DNA of 64,000 nucleotides from Pseudobdellovibrionaceae bacterium (GCA_020635235.1 JACKAF010000005.1:1-64000), one strand, 5' to 3'; shown: positions 1-9,682, counted from the first letter of the stretch. Numbers and translations: made by a program. Notes: generated by a model not told the origin, from the letters alone.

Positions 1-934
1 GAAAATTGTAAGCCGCACGAAAAGTTGTGAACTCACTCGGTTTCCAACTAAGCGTCGGAACGATGTTATGGTCCACCTCGTTGGAGTCCAAGTTTACAAG
101 AAGATCCCCGCGTAGACCAAGGTACAAGGTTTCGGTAAAACCGTATTGCGGGTAAAGGTACACGCTGAATTCCCGCTCCACCGGATTGCCCGGAGGCGTC
201 TCGGCCCGGTACCAGGCTTCGCTCTGCAAAAGGAAGGCGAGGCGTTGATTGTCACGCCACTTTCCCACCAAATCGAGGCCGAGCATTAGTTTCTTTGTCC
301 CGTCATTGGCGACGCGGCCCAAGTAGTTGAGCCCCACCTGAAAACCTGAGTTGTTTGCGAGATCCGCATAGCTCACCAAGCGCAAATAGTGGGTCGGCAC
401 TCTTGGTGTACTACCACCGCCGTGGACGTGGCCGTATTTTCTGCCGGAAGTTACGCCAACCGTTAAGTCCAGAAAGAAGGGCAGGGGGAAAAGCGTACCG
501 AACTCAACGCCAAGATCGAGGACTCCTTCTTGATCAAAAAAACGCGTGTGGGCTTTGGGGGCAGTGACAAAGGCCCAATCGTGGCGGTGAATCTGATTAA
601 GCCTCCCAACGCCCAGGAAAAACTGGCCAACTTTGATACGCGAGCGGGGAATGAGTTTCGTGGAACTGATGAAAGCTTCATGCAACTCAAAAAAGTAATC
701 TCCCCCTTCCAAATGAGCCGCCATGCCAAGGCGCCCGTCAAAGAGGTAGTCGGCGGGGGAATACACAATGAGCTCGGCTTCCCGTAGCACATCGAATTGC
801 GATGGTCCGTTGCTCCCAAAGCCGCCATAGAGATCTACGGCACCGGATATCCCTAGCCCCGCGTTGTCTGCCAACGAGAGACTGGAGAATCCGATGCCGA
901 TCATTACGATGATGAGGAAGAACTTAGTGCGCAT
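1..934 (-). CDS. Outer-membrane channel/receptor-like beta-barrel protein (3' end beyond window)
   Basis: An open frame runs leftward from ATG at 934 to the window edge without a stop, giving about 311 residues. It opens with a signal peptide (MRTKFFLIIVMIGIGFSSLSLA) and continues with alternating amphipathic strands typical of outer-membrane barrels. The segment RIKVGQFFLGVGRLNQIHRH followed by FFDQEGVLDLGVEFG resembles the proteobacterial outer-membrane family often named zinc-regulated outer-membrane receptor; no TonB-plug domain is visible. The ATG lies inside the last codons of the upstream lipoprotein gene (11-bp overlap), so translation is probably coupled. Metal transport is inferred from family resemblance and His-rich neighbours; the barrel call is firmer than the substrate. 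Confidence 0.75.
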   Translation of the reverse strand, partial: MRTKFFLIIVMIGIGFSSLSLADNAGLGISGAVDLYGGFGSNGPSQFDVLREAELIVYSPADYLFDGRLGMAAHLEGGDYFFELHEAFISSTKLIPRSRIKVGQFFLGVGRLNQIHRHDWAFVTAPKAHTRFFDQEGVLDLGVEFGTLFPLPFFLDLTVGVTSGRKYGHVHGGGSTPRVPTHYLRLVSYADLANNSGFQVGLNYLGRVANDGTKKLMLGLDLVGKWRDNQRLAFLLQSEAWYRAETPPGNPVEREFSVYLYPQYGFTETLYLGLRGDLLVNLDSNEVDHNIVPTLSWKPSEFTTFRAAYNF

Positions 935-2027
935 GGGGAGCTATTTCCGTTTCAATGGCCAGGTCCTGCACCTGCGCATCCTTAGTGCGAACTAGAAAGA
1001 TCTCTCTTCCTTGCGCCATTTGGTGAATGTGAGCGTGCAGCAGATTTTTTTGAGAAAACTTCTCGAATACGTCCAAGCCCACTTCATCGGCTTCGCTGTA
1101 AACAGAGATGGCAAGATTCAGCTTTCCCTCTGGCCCGATCACGCGTTTTGCCGTTTTCTGGTTTTCGCCCATGCCATACGAAACGCTCAGCTCGTTTCTA
1201 GCCGAGCGCCTGAAGCTGATGGTGACCCCGCCCTCTTTGTTTTCTTTTGCATTGGTTAACAAAGTAACTTGGTCATCCAGGTTCGGAAGCGTTACCAAAA
1301 GGTGGTAGCGCGTATCTCCTCTAGGCCCGTCCAGCTTCAGATCCACTCGCTCGGAAACCGCGCCGTCCCTATCGACTTCAAGCTGGAGGCGTTTCGGACG
1401 CCTCGCTTTTGCGGAAGGCGGGGCCGCGGCACCCGCGTCTTCGGCTCCTCCATGAGCGTGCTCGGGTATGTTGAATTTAATGTCCAAAGCCCCTACTTGG
1501 GTGCCGTCGTTGGAATACTCCACACCCACCGAGCGGCCAGTTCCGTTGCCTTCTTCAATGTGTGCGTGCAAAAGCTCCAAGCCTTGGGTGCTTTCTTCCA
1601 CTTCGACGCCAATTTCATCTGCCTCGTTGTAGAGTGAAACTTCGAAAGTGAATTGCGTCGCTGCCTCTTTAAGGGGCTTCTCCACCATCTTCATGGCTTG
1701 CCCCTGGAGTCCATAGAGTACTCGCAACTTTTCGTTAGCAATCAGTACGACCTGAATCCGTGCTCCACCGGCCAGACTCTCATCCGTGTGGGCGAGGAGG
1801 CTAACATGGCTTCCTACCTGCTTAAGATTCGCTTGAATACGGTACAGATTATTACTCTGGACCTTGTCTACCTTGAGATCCGCTTTTTCTACGATGGTGA
1901 ACGCATCCGCTGAAACCTGCGTGCGGCTAGCGCGGACAAAGCCATCGCCTGTACTTACCTGGCTGCAGCCGATAAGTGAGAGAATGAAGATTCCCGACAA
2001 TATTAGAACGTGTTTGTGAGTGCGCAT
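924..2027 (-). CDS. Internally duplicated His-rich lipoprotein
   Basis: 367-residue protein with a lipoprotein signal peptide ending in LIGC (Cys21), so it should be lipid-anchored. The mature part is two homologous halves of about 150 residues (roughly 50-195 and 215-367). Each half carries an (E)ADE(I/V)G(V/L)(E/D)V motif and an LLHAHI motif, and each ends with a His-containing tail (PEHAHGG, APHAH); an Ala/Pro linker separates them. I do not recognise a named family. The recurring HAH motifs and operon position between a His-rich secreted protein and an outer-membrane channel suggest binding of a divalent metal outside the inner membrane. It lies 74 bp after the upstream gene and overlaps the downstream gene by 11 bp. 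Confidence 0.75.
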   Translation of the reverse strand: MRTHKHVLILSGIFILSLIGCSQVSTGDGFVRASRTQVSADAFTIVEKADLKVDKVQSNNLYRIQANLKQVGSHVSLLAHTDESLAGGARIQVVLIANEKLRVLYGLQGQAMKMVEKPLKEAATQFTFEVSLYNEADEIGVEVEESTQGLELLHAHIEEGNGTGRSVGVEYSNDGTQVGALDIKFNIPEHAHGGAEDAGAAAPPSAKARRPKRLQLEVDRDGAVSERVDLKLDGPRGDTRYHLLVTLPNLDDQVTLLTNAKENKEGGVTISFRRSARNELSVSYGMGENQKTAKRVIGPEGKLNLAISVYSEADEVGLDVFEKFSQKNLLHAHIHQMAQGREIFLVRTKDAQVQDLAIETEIAPHAH

Positions 2028-2101
2028 GAGAGACTCCTAAAAAACCAAATCAAAAAAAAGAAACAAAAAGCCAAAAGGACAAAGAGTAGTGGGATCTGAA
2101 T

Positions 2102-2485
2102 TTAGGCGAACGGAGGAGACTGTTTGGGAGCAAAGCCGTAACGGTTGTTTACCCACAAAAAAGAAAAACTTGGGGTGGAAACTTCGGAATAGCGCTGGGA
2201 CGGCGCGGGTACTGAGGCTACCCGGCTCAGCTCGCCCCGATTCCGCAAGACCACAAGCACGTGGCAGGCGTCGGCATCGCCGTGCTTGGAGGCCAGTTCG
2301 AATGCAGCATTTGGGGTTTCGGACTTACTCCCATGCGATTCTGTGCTGTGGGCCGCCACGTGGGCCGAGCCATCGAGAGTGTGCGGGACTAGGATGAAGT
2401 GGGCACTGCGCGCAAATAGACTGAGAACGAAAACGAGTGCGATAAGCGCTGTTTGCGGACGGCGGATTGTCTTTGGAAACTTCAT
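2102..2485 (-). CDS. Small His-rich secreted or anchored protein (DUF2946-like in style)
   Basis: 127-residue protein with a hydrophobic N-terminal segment (about residues 12-32), a stretch with several His residues (about 30-70) and a C-terminal FAPKQSPP tail. Short proteins of this form occur beside outer-membrane metal or heme receptors and are often annotated DUF2946-like; that assignment is by resemblance only. It is the first gene of the leftward unit that continues with the duplicated lipoprotein and the barrel protein. The ribosome-binding site is weak. I saw no convincing Zur or Fur box in the roughly 100 bp upstream. Confidence 0.55.
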   Translation of the reverse strand: MKFPKTIRRPQTALIALVFVLSLFARSAHFILVPHTLDGSAHVAAHSTESHGSKSETPNAAFELASKHGDADACHVLVVLRNRGELSRVASVPAPSQRYSEVSTPSFSFLWVNNRYGFAPKQSPPFA

Positions 2486-2583
2486 CTACGCACAAGAAGT
2501 AACACTACTGGGCCCTCATTCTCAAGCCTGAATGGGGGGCATGGCGATAATTCTTTAGATAACAGGGGCTTGACTAAGGCGGC

Positions 2584-4044
2584 TTAGCGCAGGCCCTTAG
2601 GGATTACTACCCGATCCAGTAGCTCGAAGGCGGCGTGAACAATGAGTGCCAAAACGGCGGCGGGGATAGCTCCCTGTAGAATGATGTTGAGATCGTTTAG
2701 GCCTAGGCCCGTTACAATAGGGTCCCCGTAGCCGCCCGCGCCGATGAGGGCCGCGAGCGTGGCCGTCCCGACGTTGATGATGGCGGAAGTCTTTATTCCG
2801 GAAAGAATCTGACGACTGGCTAGTGGCATCTCAATGAGGCGCAATTGTTGGAGGGGTCGTAGGCCAAGGGCTCGCCCGACTTCCAAGAGTTTGGGATCGA
2901 TGTCCACGAGTCCCACGTAGGTGCTGCGTACAATCGGCAACAAGCTATAGAGGAAAAGCGCCACGAGCGCCGGCACCACTCCAATTCCAAATAAAGGAAT
3001 AAGAAAACACAAGAGCGCCAAAGAGGGCACCGTTTGAATCATGCCGGTAAAGAGAAGAATAAAATGGCCAAGTACACGGTAGTAGCGGGCGACTATCGCG
3101 AGTAAGACTCCAAAAACGATCGCAAAAAGCATGGAAAGGCATACCAAGAAAAGATGCTCTTTGGTCAGCCGCCAAAGGGTATCAAAGTAGGTATTCCCCT
3201 TATGATCGAGATGCAGAAAATCGGCGGCGACCGCTTGGATGGGTTCTCCATCGACCTCTACCCGCGCGTTGAGCTCAGCGATAGTTTTTTCGGTGAGGCG
3301 TCCCTCAAGCGTCGCACGCATCGCATGCCACGTACGAGGGAGTTTTTCGATGACTTCCTTCCGCGTTAAGATGACCGCAAAGTACTTGGGAAAAGCACCG
3401 CGATCGTCTTCCACCAGCTGAATATCGTATTTTGGAATCTTAGCGTCGGTCGAATACAAATCCGTGACATCAATCTCGCCTTGCAGCAGGGCTTGGATTT
3501 TTAGTCCGTGCGCCAGCCCTTTCACTCTGCCGAAGTCCATCCCGTAAACCGTTTGCAACATGGGGTAGCAATCGACACGTTCAATAAAAGAATTTGTGAA
3601 GCCAGCGACAAGTTCCGGGTGCTTCTGTAGATCCGTCATCGTGCGGATCCCCAGACTCTCTGCCCGCTTGCGGAGCATGGCTATTGCGTAGGTGTTGTTG
3701 AAGCCAATCGGTTCACTGATTGTGAGGCCGATTTTTTCAAGCGCAGTGCGAATCTCCTCGACGCTTCGAAGTGATGGGTCATTCAACAGGCTATCCGAGA
3801 TGGTTCCCGTGTATTCCACATAAAAATCGACCTTCTTGTTGAGAACCCCTTCATAGACAATCGCGGTGTCTCCAAGCCCGAGCTTGCGATCCGCTTTGGC
3901 TTCCCCCGTGGAATCGATGATCTGCGACAGTACTTCGCCCAGTAAGAAACTCTCAGTGAAGATCTTGGAGCTGACCACCGCTTTGGACTTCGCAAGGCCA
4001 GCCCCGCAAAGAAGAAAACAAATCGCGAATAGAATGCGCCTCAT
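2584..4044 (-). CDS. Glycine betaine/choline-type ABC transporter, substrate-binding and permease fusion
   Basis: 486 residues. After a short signal peptide, residues about 20-270 form a periplasmic binding domain of the OpuAC/OsmF type: SKIFTESFLLGEVLSQII near the start, then VDFYVEYTGT. Residues about 290-486 form a BPD-type permease with an EAA-like loop (EVGRALGLRPLQQLRLIEMP). Receptor and permease are thus on one chain, with the receptor N-terminal, the reverse of some known osmolyte fusions. It overlaps the ATPase gene by 4 bp (ATGA). The probable role is uptake of compatible solutes such as glycine betaine; the exact ligand cannot be read from sequence. Confidence 0.88.
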   Translation of the reverse strand: MRRILFAICFLLCGAGLAKSKAVVSSKIFTESFLLGEVLSQIIDSTGEAKADRKLGLGDTAIVYEGVLNKKVDFYVEYTGTISDSLLNDPSLRSVEEIRTALEKIGLTISEPIGFNNTYAIAMLRKRAESLGIRTMTDLQKHPELVAGFTNSFIERVDCYPMLQTVYGMDFGRVKGLAHGLKIQALLQGEIDVTDLYSTDAKIPKYDIQLVEDDRGAFPKYFAVILTRKEVIEKLPRTWHAMRATLEGRLTEKTIAELNARVEVDGEPIQAVAADFLHLDHKGNTYFDTLWRLTKEHLFLVCLSMLFAIVFGVLLAIVARYYRVLGHFILLFTGMIQTVPSLALLCFLIPLFGIGVVPALVALFLYSLLPIVRSTYVGLVDIDPKLLEVGRALGLRPLQQLRLIEMPLASRQILSGIKTSAIINVGTATLAALIGAGGYGDPIVTGLGLNDLNIILQGAIPAAVLALIVHAAFELLDRVVIPKGLR

Positions 4045-4781
4045 GGAGCTCCTACTTCTGGTATTCGTTGGGCGTTGATGAAGCGGCTAACAAAAGGATC
4101 TTTGGGTTTTGCGTTAAACTCGCTGAACGTTCCGTGCTGGATGATCGTTCCTTTTCGCAAAAGGGTAATCGAGTCGCCCAGGTAGGCGGCTTCGCCGACG
4201 TCATGGGTGACAATAATGACGGTTTTCCCAAGCTTACGGAAGATGGCCTTTAGTTGCTGCTGCAGTTCTGAACGGATAATCGGATCCAGGGCACCCAGTG
4301 GTTCGTCCATTAACAAGAACGGCGGATCCAACATCAGGGCGCGCATCAAGGCGACACGCTGTCGCTGGCCACCGCTAATTTGCTTGGGGAAGCGCTTTAA
4401 GACTGAGGTGTCGAGCTGGACCAAGGCGCACAAGGACTCAAGGCGTTCCGTTGTCTTTTCCGGAGTCCAACCGCGAAGTTTTGCAACCAGGGCCACGTTC
4501 TGGGCCGTGGTCAAATGGGGAAATAGTCCACCTTCTTGGATGACGTAGCCCACGCGGCGGGCGACTTCGAAATGTTTTTCCGTGGAAACTTCCAAGTCCC
4601 CGACCCGCACGCTTCCGCTGTCGCAGGGAATTAGGCCCATGAGGATGCGCAGGAGCGTGGACTTGCCACAACCGCTGGATCCTAGGAGCACATGGGTGCG
4701 TCCACTTTGAAACTCTAATGAGATCCCATCCAGCACCTTTTTGGTGCCGTAGGATTTGGATACGTTTTGTACGGAAATCAT
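4041..4781 (-). CDS. Osmoprotectant-type ABC transporter ATP-binding protein
   Basis: 246 residues with all ABC motifs: Walker A GSSGCGKST (34-42), Q-loop Gln82, signature SGGQR (136-140), Walker B LLMDE (156-160) and a VTHD switch motif. It is closest in style to OpuCA/ProV-type ATPases but has no C-terminal CBS domains, since it stops soon after the ABC domain. Coupled by a 4-bp overlap to the receptor-permease fusion, which it should energise. It begins 53 bp after the RND pump gene, so all four leftward genes from 9525 may be co-transcribed, although efflux and osmolyte uptake are not obviously linked in function. Confidence 0.9.
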   Translation of the reverse strand: MISVQNVSKSYGTKKVLDGISLEFQSGRTHVLLGSSGCGKSTLLRILMGLIPCDSGSVRVGDLEVSTEKHFEVARRVGYVIQEGGLFPHLTTAQNVALVAKLRGWTPEKTTERLESLCALVQLDTSVLKRFPKQISGGQRQRVALMRALMLDPPFLLMDEPLGALDPIIRSELQQQLKAIFRKLGKTVIIVTHDVGEAAYLGDSITLLRKGTIIQHGTFSEFNAKPKDPFVSRFINAQRIPEVGAP

Positions 4782-4834
4782 TGCCTAGTTCGGTATTGCA
4801 GAACCGGAGCGGCTTGTCAAAAATCAAGCTGGCA

Positions 4835-7800
4835 TTAAGCCGTTGCGGGTTTTCGACCAAGCAAACGATCGAAACGGTTTGCGATATCGTCCATGATGGC
4901 GATGGCAGAAGGCAGAACCAAAACAATCAAGGTCGATCCGATTACCATTCCCCACGCGAGCGCCATCGTAATGTAGACCACAAAGGGATCCAGACCGCCG
5001 ATGCCGTACGTTGTTGGCATCAGACCAACGACGGTTGTAGCGGTCGTCAAGAAAATGGGGCGCAAGCGCGATTTAGCCGCAGAGATGATGCTTTCTTCAC
5101 CATCCGCGCCGTTTTGGCGGCGCTGGTTTACAAAGTCGATGAGCACAATGGCGTTATTCACGATGACGCCGGCAAGGGCGATCATGCCAAGCATGCCCAT
5201 GAAAGTGAGTGGCTTTCCGTGGAGAATGAACGCCCAAATGACTGCCGCGAGCCCCAAGGGGATCATCAGGAAAACCAAGAAGGGGTGCAGAAGGTTTCGA
5301 AACGTGAGAACCAGAATCAGAAAAATCCCTAACAACGCGACGATGAAGGCACGGCCGAGTGAGGCCATGCTCTCCGCCGTATCCTGATCTTCGCCGCCAA
5401 AGGCCACTGTCACGCCTGGGAACATTTTTTCAATCTCAGGAACCTTTGCGCGAATGAGGTTGTTGACCTCGGTGGCGGAAGTTTTTTCGGTGTCTACGGC
5501 GGCGGTAACCTCAATCTGCCTTTCAAAAGCTTCGTGCTCGTATTCCGCAAGTCCCTGCGAAGTGGAGTGTGTCGACACCTGAGAAAGCGGTACCAAATTT
5601 TGCGCTAGGTTGGGGATGCGTAGTTTTTCGAGAGTCGTGCCATCCGTGCGGTAGGCTTTGGGAAGGACGACGCGCACGTCAATTTCCTCGTCGAGACCGG
5701 GGATCGATGTGGCGATGAGACCCTCGAAAGAGGCGCGCACGGTATTGCCGATATCACGGACTGAGATGTTGGCCGCGGCCGCTTCGTTCGGCTCAACCTT
5801 AATATTCACCTCTTCTTTGCCCATGATGTAGCTGTCTTGAATGTCGGTGACGCCGTCGAGGCCGCCGAGCATGTCTTTAATGTGCTTCATTGCAGGCACG
5901 ATCTGCTCGTACTCTTTGGCGCGAATTCCCAGGTCAATGGGCCGCCCGACGGGAGGGCCGCCTTGTACTCTTTCAAAGGAGACACGCAGGAATCCGGGAG
6001 GCGTACCGATTTTTTCGCGAAGCTCTTCAATGATCTCTTTGTCGTTCCGTTCGCGAGATTGGGGAGGAGTCAGAAAGACGGTGAGCTGGGCGTACTCGCT
6101 TCCGCGGCGATTGGTTTCCGGTCCCTGCCAGTACATGCCTACCGTCGTCAGAAAATTCTTAAGGTCCTTTTCTGGAAGGGCACTTACGATGTCCTCCACG
6201 GGTTTGATGAGCGCTTCAGTTTGCTGAAGACTTGTGCCGGTCGGGGCCTGCGCCCGAATCATGAAAATCTCGATATCATCGGCGGGGAAAAGAACAAAGC
6301 GCATGGCCGTGCCCGCAATAACGAAGGACCCCACCACAAACAGAAAAGTGGTTACGGCGACCAAATAGCGGTGCCGAATGTTGAAGCGCACAATGCGCTC
6401 GTAGGTGGGCTCCACCACTTCGTCCCAGATTCTCGCTAGGCGACCCTTTTTTGGTTTGGGCGCTTCGTCACCGGGCTTGCGGGTATTAGGCTTTGACCAG
6501 TGAGCCAAATGGCCAGGCAAAATGATAAAGGCTTCCAAAAGGGAAATGCACAGAGCTATCACTACGCCCAGCGGGATCTGCTTGACGAACTTTCCGAAGA
6601 TCCCTGACATGTAAAACATCGGCAGAAACACCACCACTGTCGTCATTACGGAAGCTGTAACGGGTATCCAGACCTCGTGCGTGCCCTTTATGGCCGCTTC
6701 CGCGGGAGAATAGCCCTCTTCCATGTAGCGGGCGCAGTTGTCCGTCACCACAATGGCGTCGTCGATGAGCATCCCGGATACGATGATCAGGCCAATCATC
6801 GAAATAAGATTGATGCTGTAGTCGTAGGCATTAAACAGGATCATCGTTCCAAAGAAGGAAAACGGAATGCCGAGCGACACGATGAGGGCCGTTCTGTGTG
6901 GCAACAAGAACGAGAGCAAAATTAGCACGAGGAAAAGTCCAACGCCCAAGTTGGAGGTAAGGATCGAAAGGCGGCGCTTAATAAGGTAGGACAGATCGTT
7001 GATGTAAGCGACCTTGATACGCTTATCCAGGGTGTCAGCGATCTCGTCCATTTTGGCGTGGACCTGATCCACAACCTTAATGGCATCAAATTTTTCCTTC
7101 TTCAAAACCGTGAGGCGGATGGAGGGCTTCCCATCGGTGTGATCCAAGACGGTGGGCTTTTCCAACTGGTAGCGGACTTCGGCGACGTCTTTAACGAGGA
7201 TGGCCCGGCCGAGATCGTTGGCGCGGATGACGGTGTTTTTTACGTCTTCAGGGTTTTTGAACCGCCCGCTCGTGCGCACCGTTCTTTCTGACTCTTTGGC
7301 ACCCGCAGGGACCTCGATCGTCCCACCCGGAATCGATACGTTGGTGGTTCTTAGAGCGTTCACCACGTTTTCGAGCGACAACTGGTAGCGTCGCAATTTG
7401 GTGAGGTCGGTTTCCACGCGGATTTCCAAATCCTGCAGACCGACCGGATTGACCCGTGCCACTCCGGGAATGTCCTCCAGCTCATCCTGAATGCGTTTGG
7501 CTTGTTCACGCAACTCGAGTTCAGGCATGTCGCCGGCGACGGAGACTTCGATAATAGGTTGCTGTTTGCTTTCCAATGCCGAGACCAGTGGCTCCTCAGC
7601 TCCTTCAGGAAGTTGAGCTTTGAAGCGATCAACGATGTCTCTTACGTCACTCTTCGCTTTTTCCTCGGTTGTCTGGTCTGGATCCAGCCGCAAAACAATA
7701 ACACTCTGGCTTTCTACGGAATGAGACTCCAGGCGCTTTACACCGTCGATTTCTTTGAGATCCTGTTCAATCGGATTGGTAATGAGCTGTTCCACTTCCT

Positions 7801-7972
7801 GAGGGGACGCTCCTGGAAATACGGTAGTGATGGTGATGATGTCGTAGGTGACATTTGGGAAAACTTCGCGGCGAATCAAAAAGAGCGCCGCGATCCCAAC
7901 GAGAACGACAAAAACGGTTAGCAGATTACCAAACAGGGACTGACGGACGAAAGCTTCGATGATTTTTTTCAT
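4835..7972 (-). CDS. RND-family efflux transporter, inner-membrane permease
   Basis: 1045 residues, the usual length for this family. The N-terminus has a membrane anchor followed by VFPGASPQEVEQLITNPIEQ, typical of the first porter subdomain of HAE1-type pumps. Two membrane bundles follow (about residues 335-480 and 860-1030), including GMLIDDAIVVTDN and GVIVNNAIVLIDF, the paired Asp/Asn-containing TM4 and TM10 motifs. Substrate is unknown. It overlaps the TolC-like gene upstream by 4 bp. No membrane-fusion (adaptor) gene is present in the operon or elsewhere in the window, so the adaptor must be encoded elsewhere or be dispensable. Confidence 0.93.
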   Translation of the reverse strand: MKKIIEAFVRQSLFGNLLTVFVVLVGIAALFLIRREVFPNVTYDIITITTVFPGASPQEVEQLITNPIEQDLKEIDGVKRLESHSVESQSVIVLRLDPDQTTEEKAKSDVRDIVDRFKAQLPEGAEEPLVSALESKQQPIIEVSVAGDMPELELREQAKRIQDELEDIPGVARVNPVGLQDLEIRVETDLTKLRRYQLSLENVVNALRTTNVSIPGGTIEVPAGAKESERTVRTSGRFKNPEDVKNTVIRANDLGRAILVKDVAEVRYQLEKPTVLDHTDGKPSIRLTVLKKEKFDAIKVVDQVHAKMDEIADTLDKRIKVAYINDLSYLIKRRLSILTSNLGVGLFLVLILLSFLLPHRTALIVSLGIPFSFFGTMILFNAYDYSINLISMIGLIIVSGMLIDDAIVVTDNCARYMEEGYSPAEAAIKGTHEVWIPVTASVMTTVVVFLPMFYMSGIFGKFVKQIPLGVVIALCISLLEAFIILPGHLAHWSKPNTRKPGDEAPKPKKGRLARIWDEVVEPTYERIVRFNIRHRYLVAVTTFLFVVGSFVIAGTAMRFVLFPADDIEIFMIRAQAPTGTSLQQTEALIKPVEDIVSALPEKDLKNFLTTVGMYWQGPETNRRGSEYAQLTVFLTPPQSRERNDKEIIEELREKIGTPPGFLRVSFERVQGGPPVGRPIDLGIRAKEYEQIVPAMKHIKDMLGGLDGVTDIQDSYIMGKEEVNIKVEPNEAAAANISVRDIGNTVRASFEGLIATSIPGLDEEIDVRVVLPKAYRTDGTTLEKLRIPNLAQNLVPLSQVSTHSTSQGLAEYEHEAFERQIEVTAAVDTEKTSATEVNNLIRAKVPEIEKMFPGVTVAFGGEDQDTAESMASLGRAFIVALLGIFLILVLTFRNLLHPFLVFLMIPLGLAAVIWAFILHGKPLTFMGMLGMIALAGVIVNNAIVLIDFVNQRRQNGADGEESIISAAKSRLRPIFLTTATTVVGLMPTTYGIGGLDPFVVYITMALAWGMVIGSTLIVLVLPSAIAIMDDIANRFDRLLGRKPATA

Positions 7973-9525
7973 TTGCTGAATTTTTTGTTAGAAATCTGTT
8001 CCAGTAATTTTTCCAAATAGGGCTTAATTTTCCCTTGTAGGCGCCGCACCTGCCAGGCCGCTACTCGGCGTTGGATCTCTGCCTCTCTAAGTTCCAGCTC
8101 CGCCCGTGTCGCATCGTCCTCGGATTGCACCACTGCAAGCGTACTCACGCGGCCGATCGCGAAACGTTTTTCTTCGAGTCGCGCCCGTTCACTTTGGTTT
8201 TCGTAGGCCTGTTTTTTTAGAGTGTAGTGGTGTTCCAACCGATTGAGGTCGAGACACGCCTTCATCCAGCCTAACTTGAATTGGTCTTTTGCGATCGAGG
8301 CCCGGGCTTCAGCGAGCATTTGGTTGGAGATAGCCTGTCGGGCGGCGGCGCGCTCGGCGTACTGAGAAAGCGGCATCGAAAAGGAAAGTCCGACAAGAAA
8401 TCCAGGGTTCTTCCACCCGAGCATTTCGTTAAGAGCGTTGCCACCGCTAGAATCCACGCCATTGGCGTAAATCGTCCCAAATACTTTGACTGCGGGGGCG
8501 GCACTGTTTTCTGCAGCTTCCGCTGCCAGAGTTGCGGCTTGAGCGTCCAGATCGGCGCTCTTTACTTTGGTGTTCGGCGCGGGCAACGGCGCGAGCCGGG
8601 CAGGGGGGCCACAATCATCCCGCGCAGCAATCATGGGCGAGTCCAAAACGATTGGAATCTCGATTGGATCTACAGTGGTCAGCCATTCTTCGTTCAACTT
8701 CAGTGCGATAACGAGATCTCGCCAACGGTTGCCCAATTCCAGATCGGCCGCACGCTTTTGAGATTGGTCACTCAGCAAGAAGCTCTCCACTTGGAGAACG
8801 TCGGGCCGCTCTGCAGTTCCGCGTTTTTGCTTCGTACGGGTTACCCGCACGAGCTTTTCTCGTCGCTTCACCGAATCGGCCGAAGCCACCGCGCGGGCCT
8901 GGGCGAGCCAAGCTTGGTAAAATACTTGGGTCAGCTCCATGGTCCAATCGTCAATGGAGTCCTCAAATTGGTGTTCCAAAGACTTCTTTTGTAGTTCCCC
9001 ACTCTCCGCCGTTCGGCGTGTGGCGTATCCAAAGGAGTCTCTCCACAGATTTTGGGCGAGAGTAATGCTGGACTTCGCCTCTACAAAAGGGGCGATCGTG
9101 ATTGTTGGGAAGTCCAATTCGGTGCGCCCGTCGGTGACTTCCAAAGCCAAGCTTGTGCCGGTGAGAAAGTATTTGGACGCGCCAATCTTGCCGACGAAAG
9201 TATTGTTACGTCGCGGAGCGAAGGCGTTGGTCGCTTCTCGGCGATCTTCCAACTTACTGATTTCAAAACTCAGCTGCCAATCCAAAGCGGCCTGGGCCGA
9301 AAGTAACGGCGCCTCGATTTTGGGATAGAAAGACTTCACCGCTTCGAAGCTGTCCGAGGATTTCATCGCCCGGCCTAGCACCACATCAAGGGTGACGGCA
9401 TTTTGGGGTAGCGTGCGAAGCAGCTCCTGGGCGTCTTTGGGCAAGGCGGCGTGCGCTGACGGCGTGCCCCAAAAAAGTAAGGCGCTCCAAAAAGCCAACT
9501 GGCGCGGAAGTTTTCTTAGGCTCAC
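7969..9525 (-). CDS. TolC-family outer-membrane efflux protein
   Basis: 518 residues with a signal peptide ending near PSAHA. The protein is largely long amphipathic helices with interspersed beta segments, as in OEP/TolC proteins. The repeat-type helical hairpins end in R(L/F)xxGRVSTLAVVQSEDDATRAELELREAE, the usual second-repeat signature. It should form the outer-membrane duct for the RND pump encoded immediately downstream (4-bp overlap). It is the first gene of the leftward unit, with about 157 bp separating it from the divergent TPR gene, where promoters for both directions should lie. Confidence 0.88.
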   Translation of the reverse strand: MSLRKLPRQLAFWSALLFWGTPSAHAALPKDAQELLRTLPQNAVTLDVVLGRAMKSSDSFEAVKSFYPKIEAPLLSAQAALDWQLSFEISKLEDRREATNAFAPRRNNTFVGKIGASKYFLTGTSLALEVTDGRTELDFPTITIAPFVEAKSSITLAQNLWRDSFGYATRRTAESGELQKKSLEHQFEDSIDDWTMELTQVFYQAWLAQARAVASADSVKRREKLVRVTRTKQKRGTAERPDVLQVESFLLSDQSQKRAADLELGNRWRDLVIALKLNEEWLTTVDPIEIPIVLDSPMIAARDDCGPPARLAPLPAPNTKVKSADLDAQAATLAAEAAENSAAPAVKVFGTIYANGVDSSGGNALNEMLGWKNPGFLVGLSFSMPLSQYAERAAARQAISNQMLAEARASIAKDQFKLGWMKACLDLNRLEHHYTLKKQAYENQSERARLEEKRFAIGRVSTLAVVQSEDDATRAELELREAEIQRRVAAWQVRRLQGKIKPYLEKLLEQISNKKFSK

Positions 9526-9682
9526 GGCTAGCTCCTACGAACTCCCTGGTACTCTAGCAGGTAAACGTTTGAAATCAATCGATAAAATGTAGGCTTTCTG
9601 CCGACAAAAGGGTTCAAGTTTAGGTCGATTTCTTACGATCAAAGGAGGTAAGGGTGTAACCGGCTTTTTTTGGAAAGGCTTT

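Noticed and set aside
2486..2583. Possible Zur or Fur box before the His-rich unit
   Set aside because: No palindrome close to known consensus could be found in the upstream region.
4718..8994. Several plus-strand open frames of 77-237 codons opposite the RND and TolC genes
   Set aside because: They lie entirely antisense to long genes with clear homology, lack recognised motifs and have no good ribosome-binding sites.
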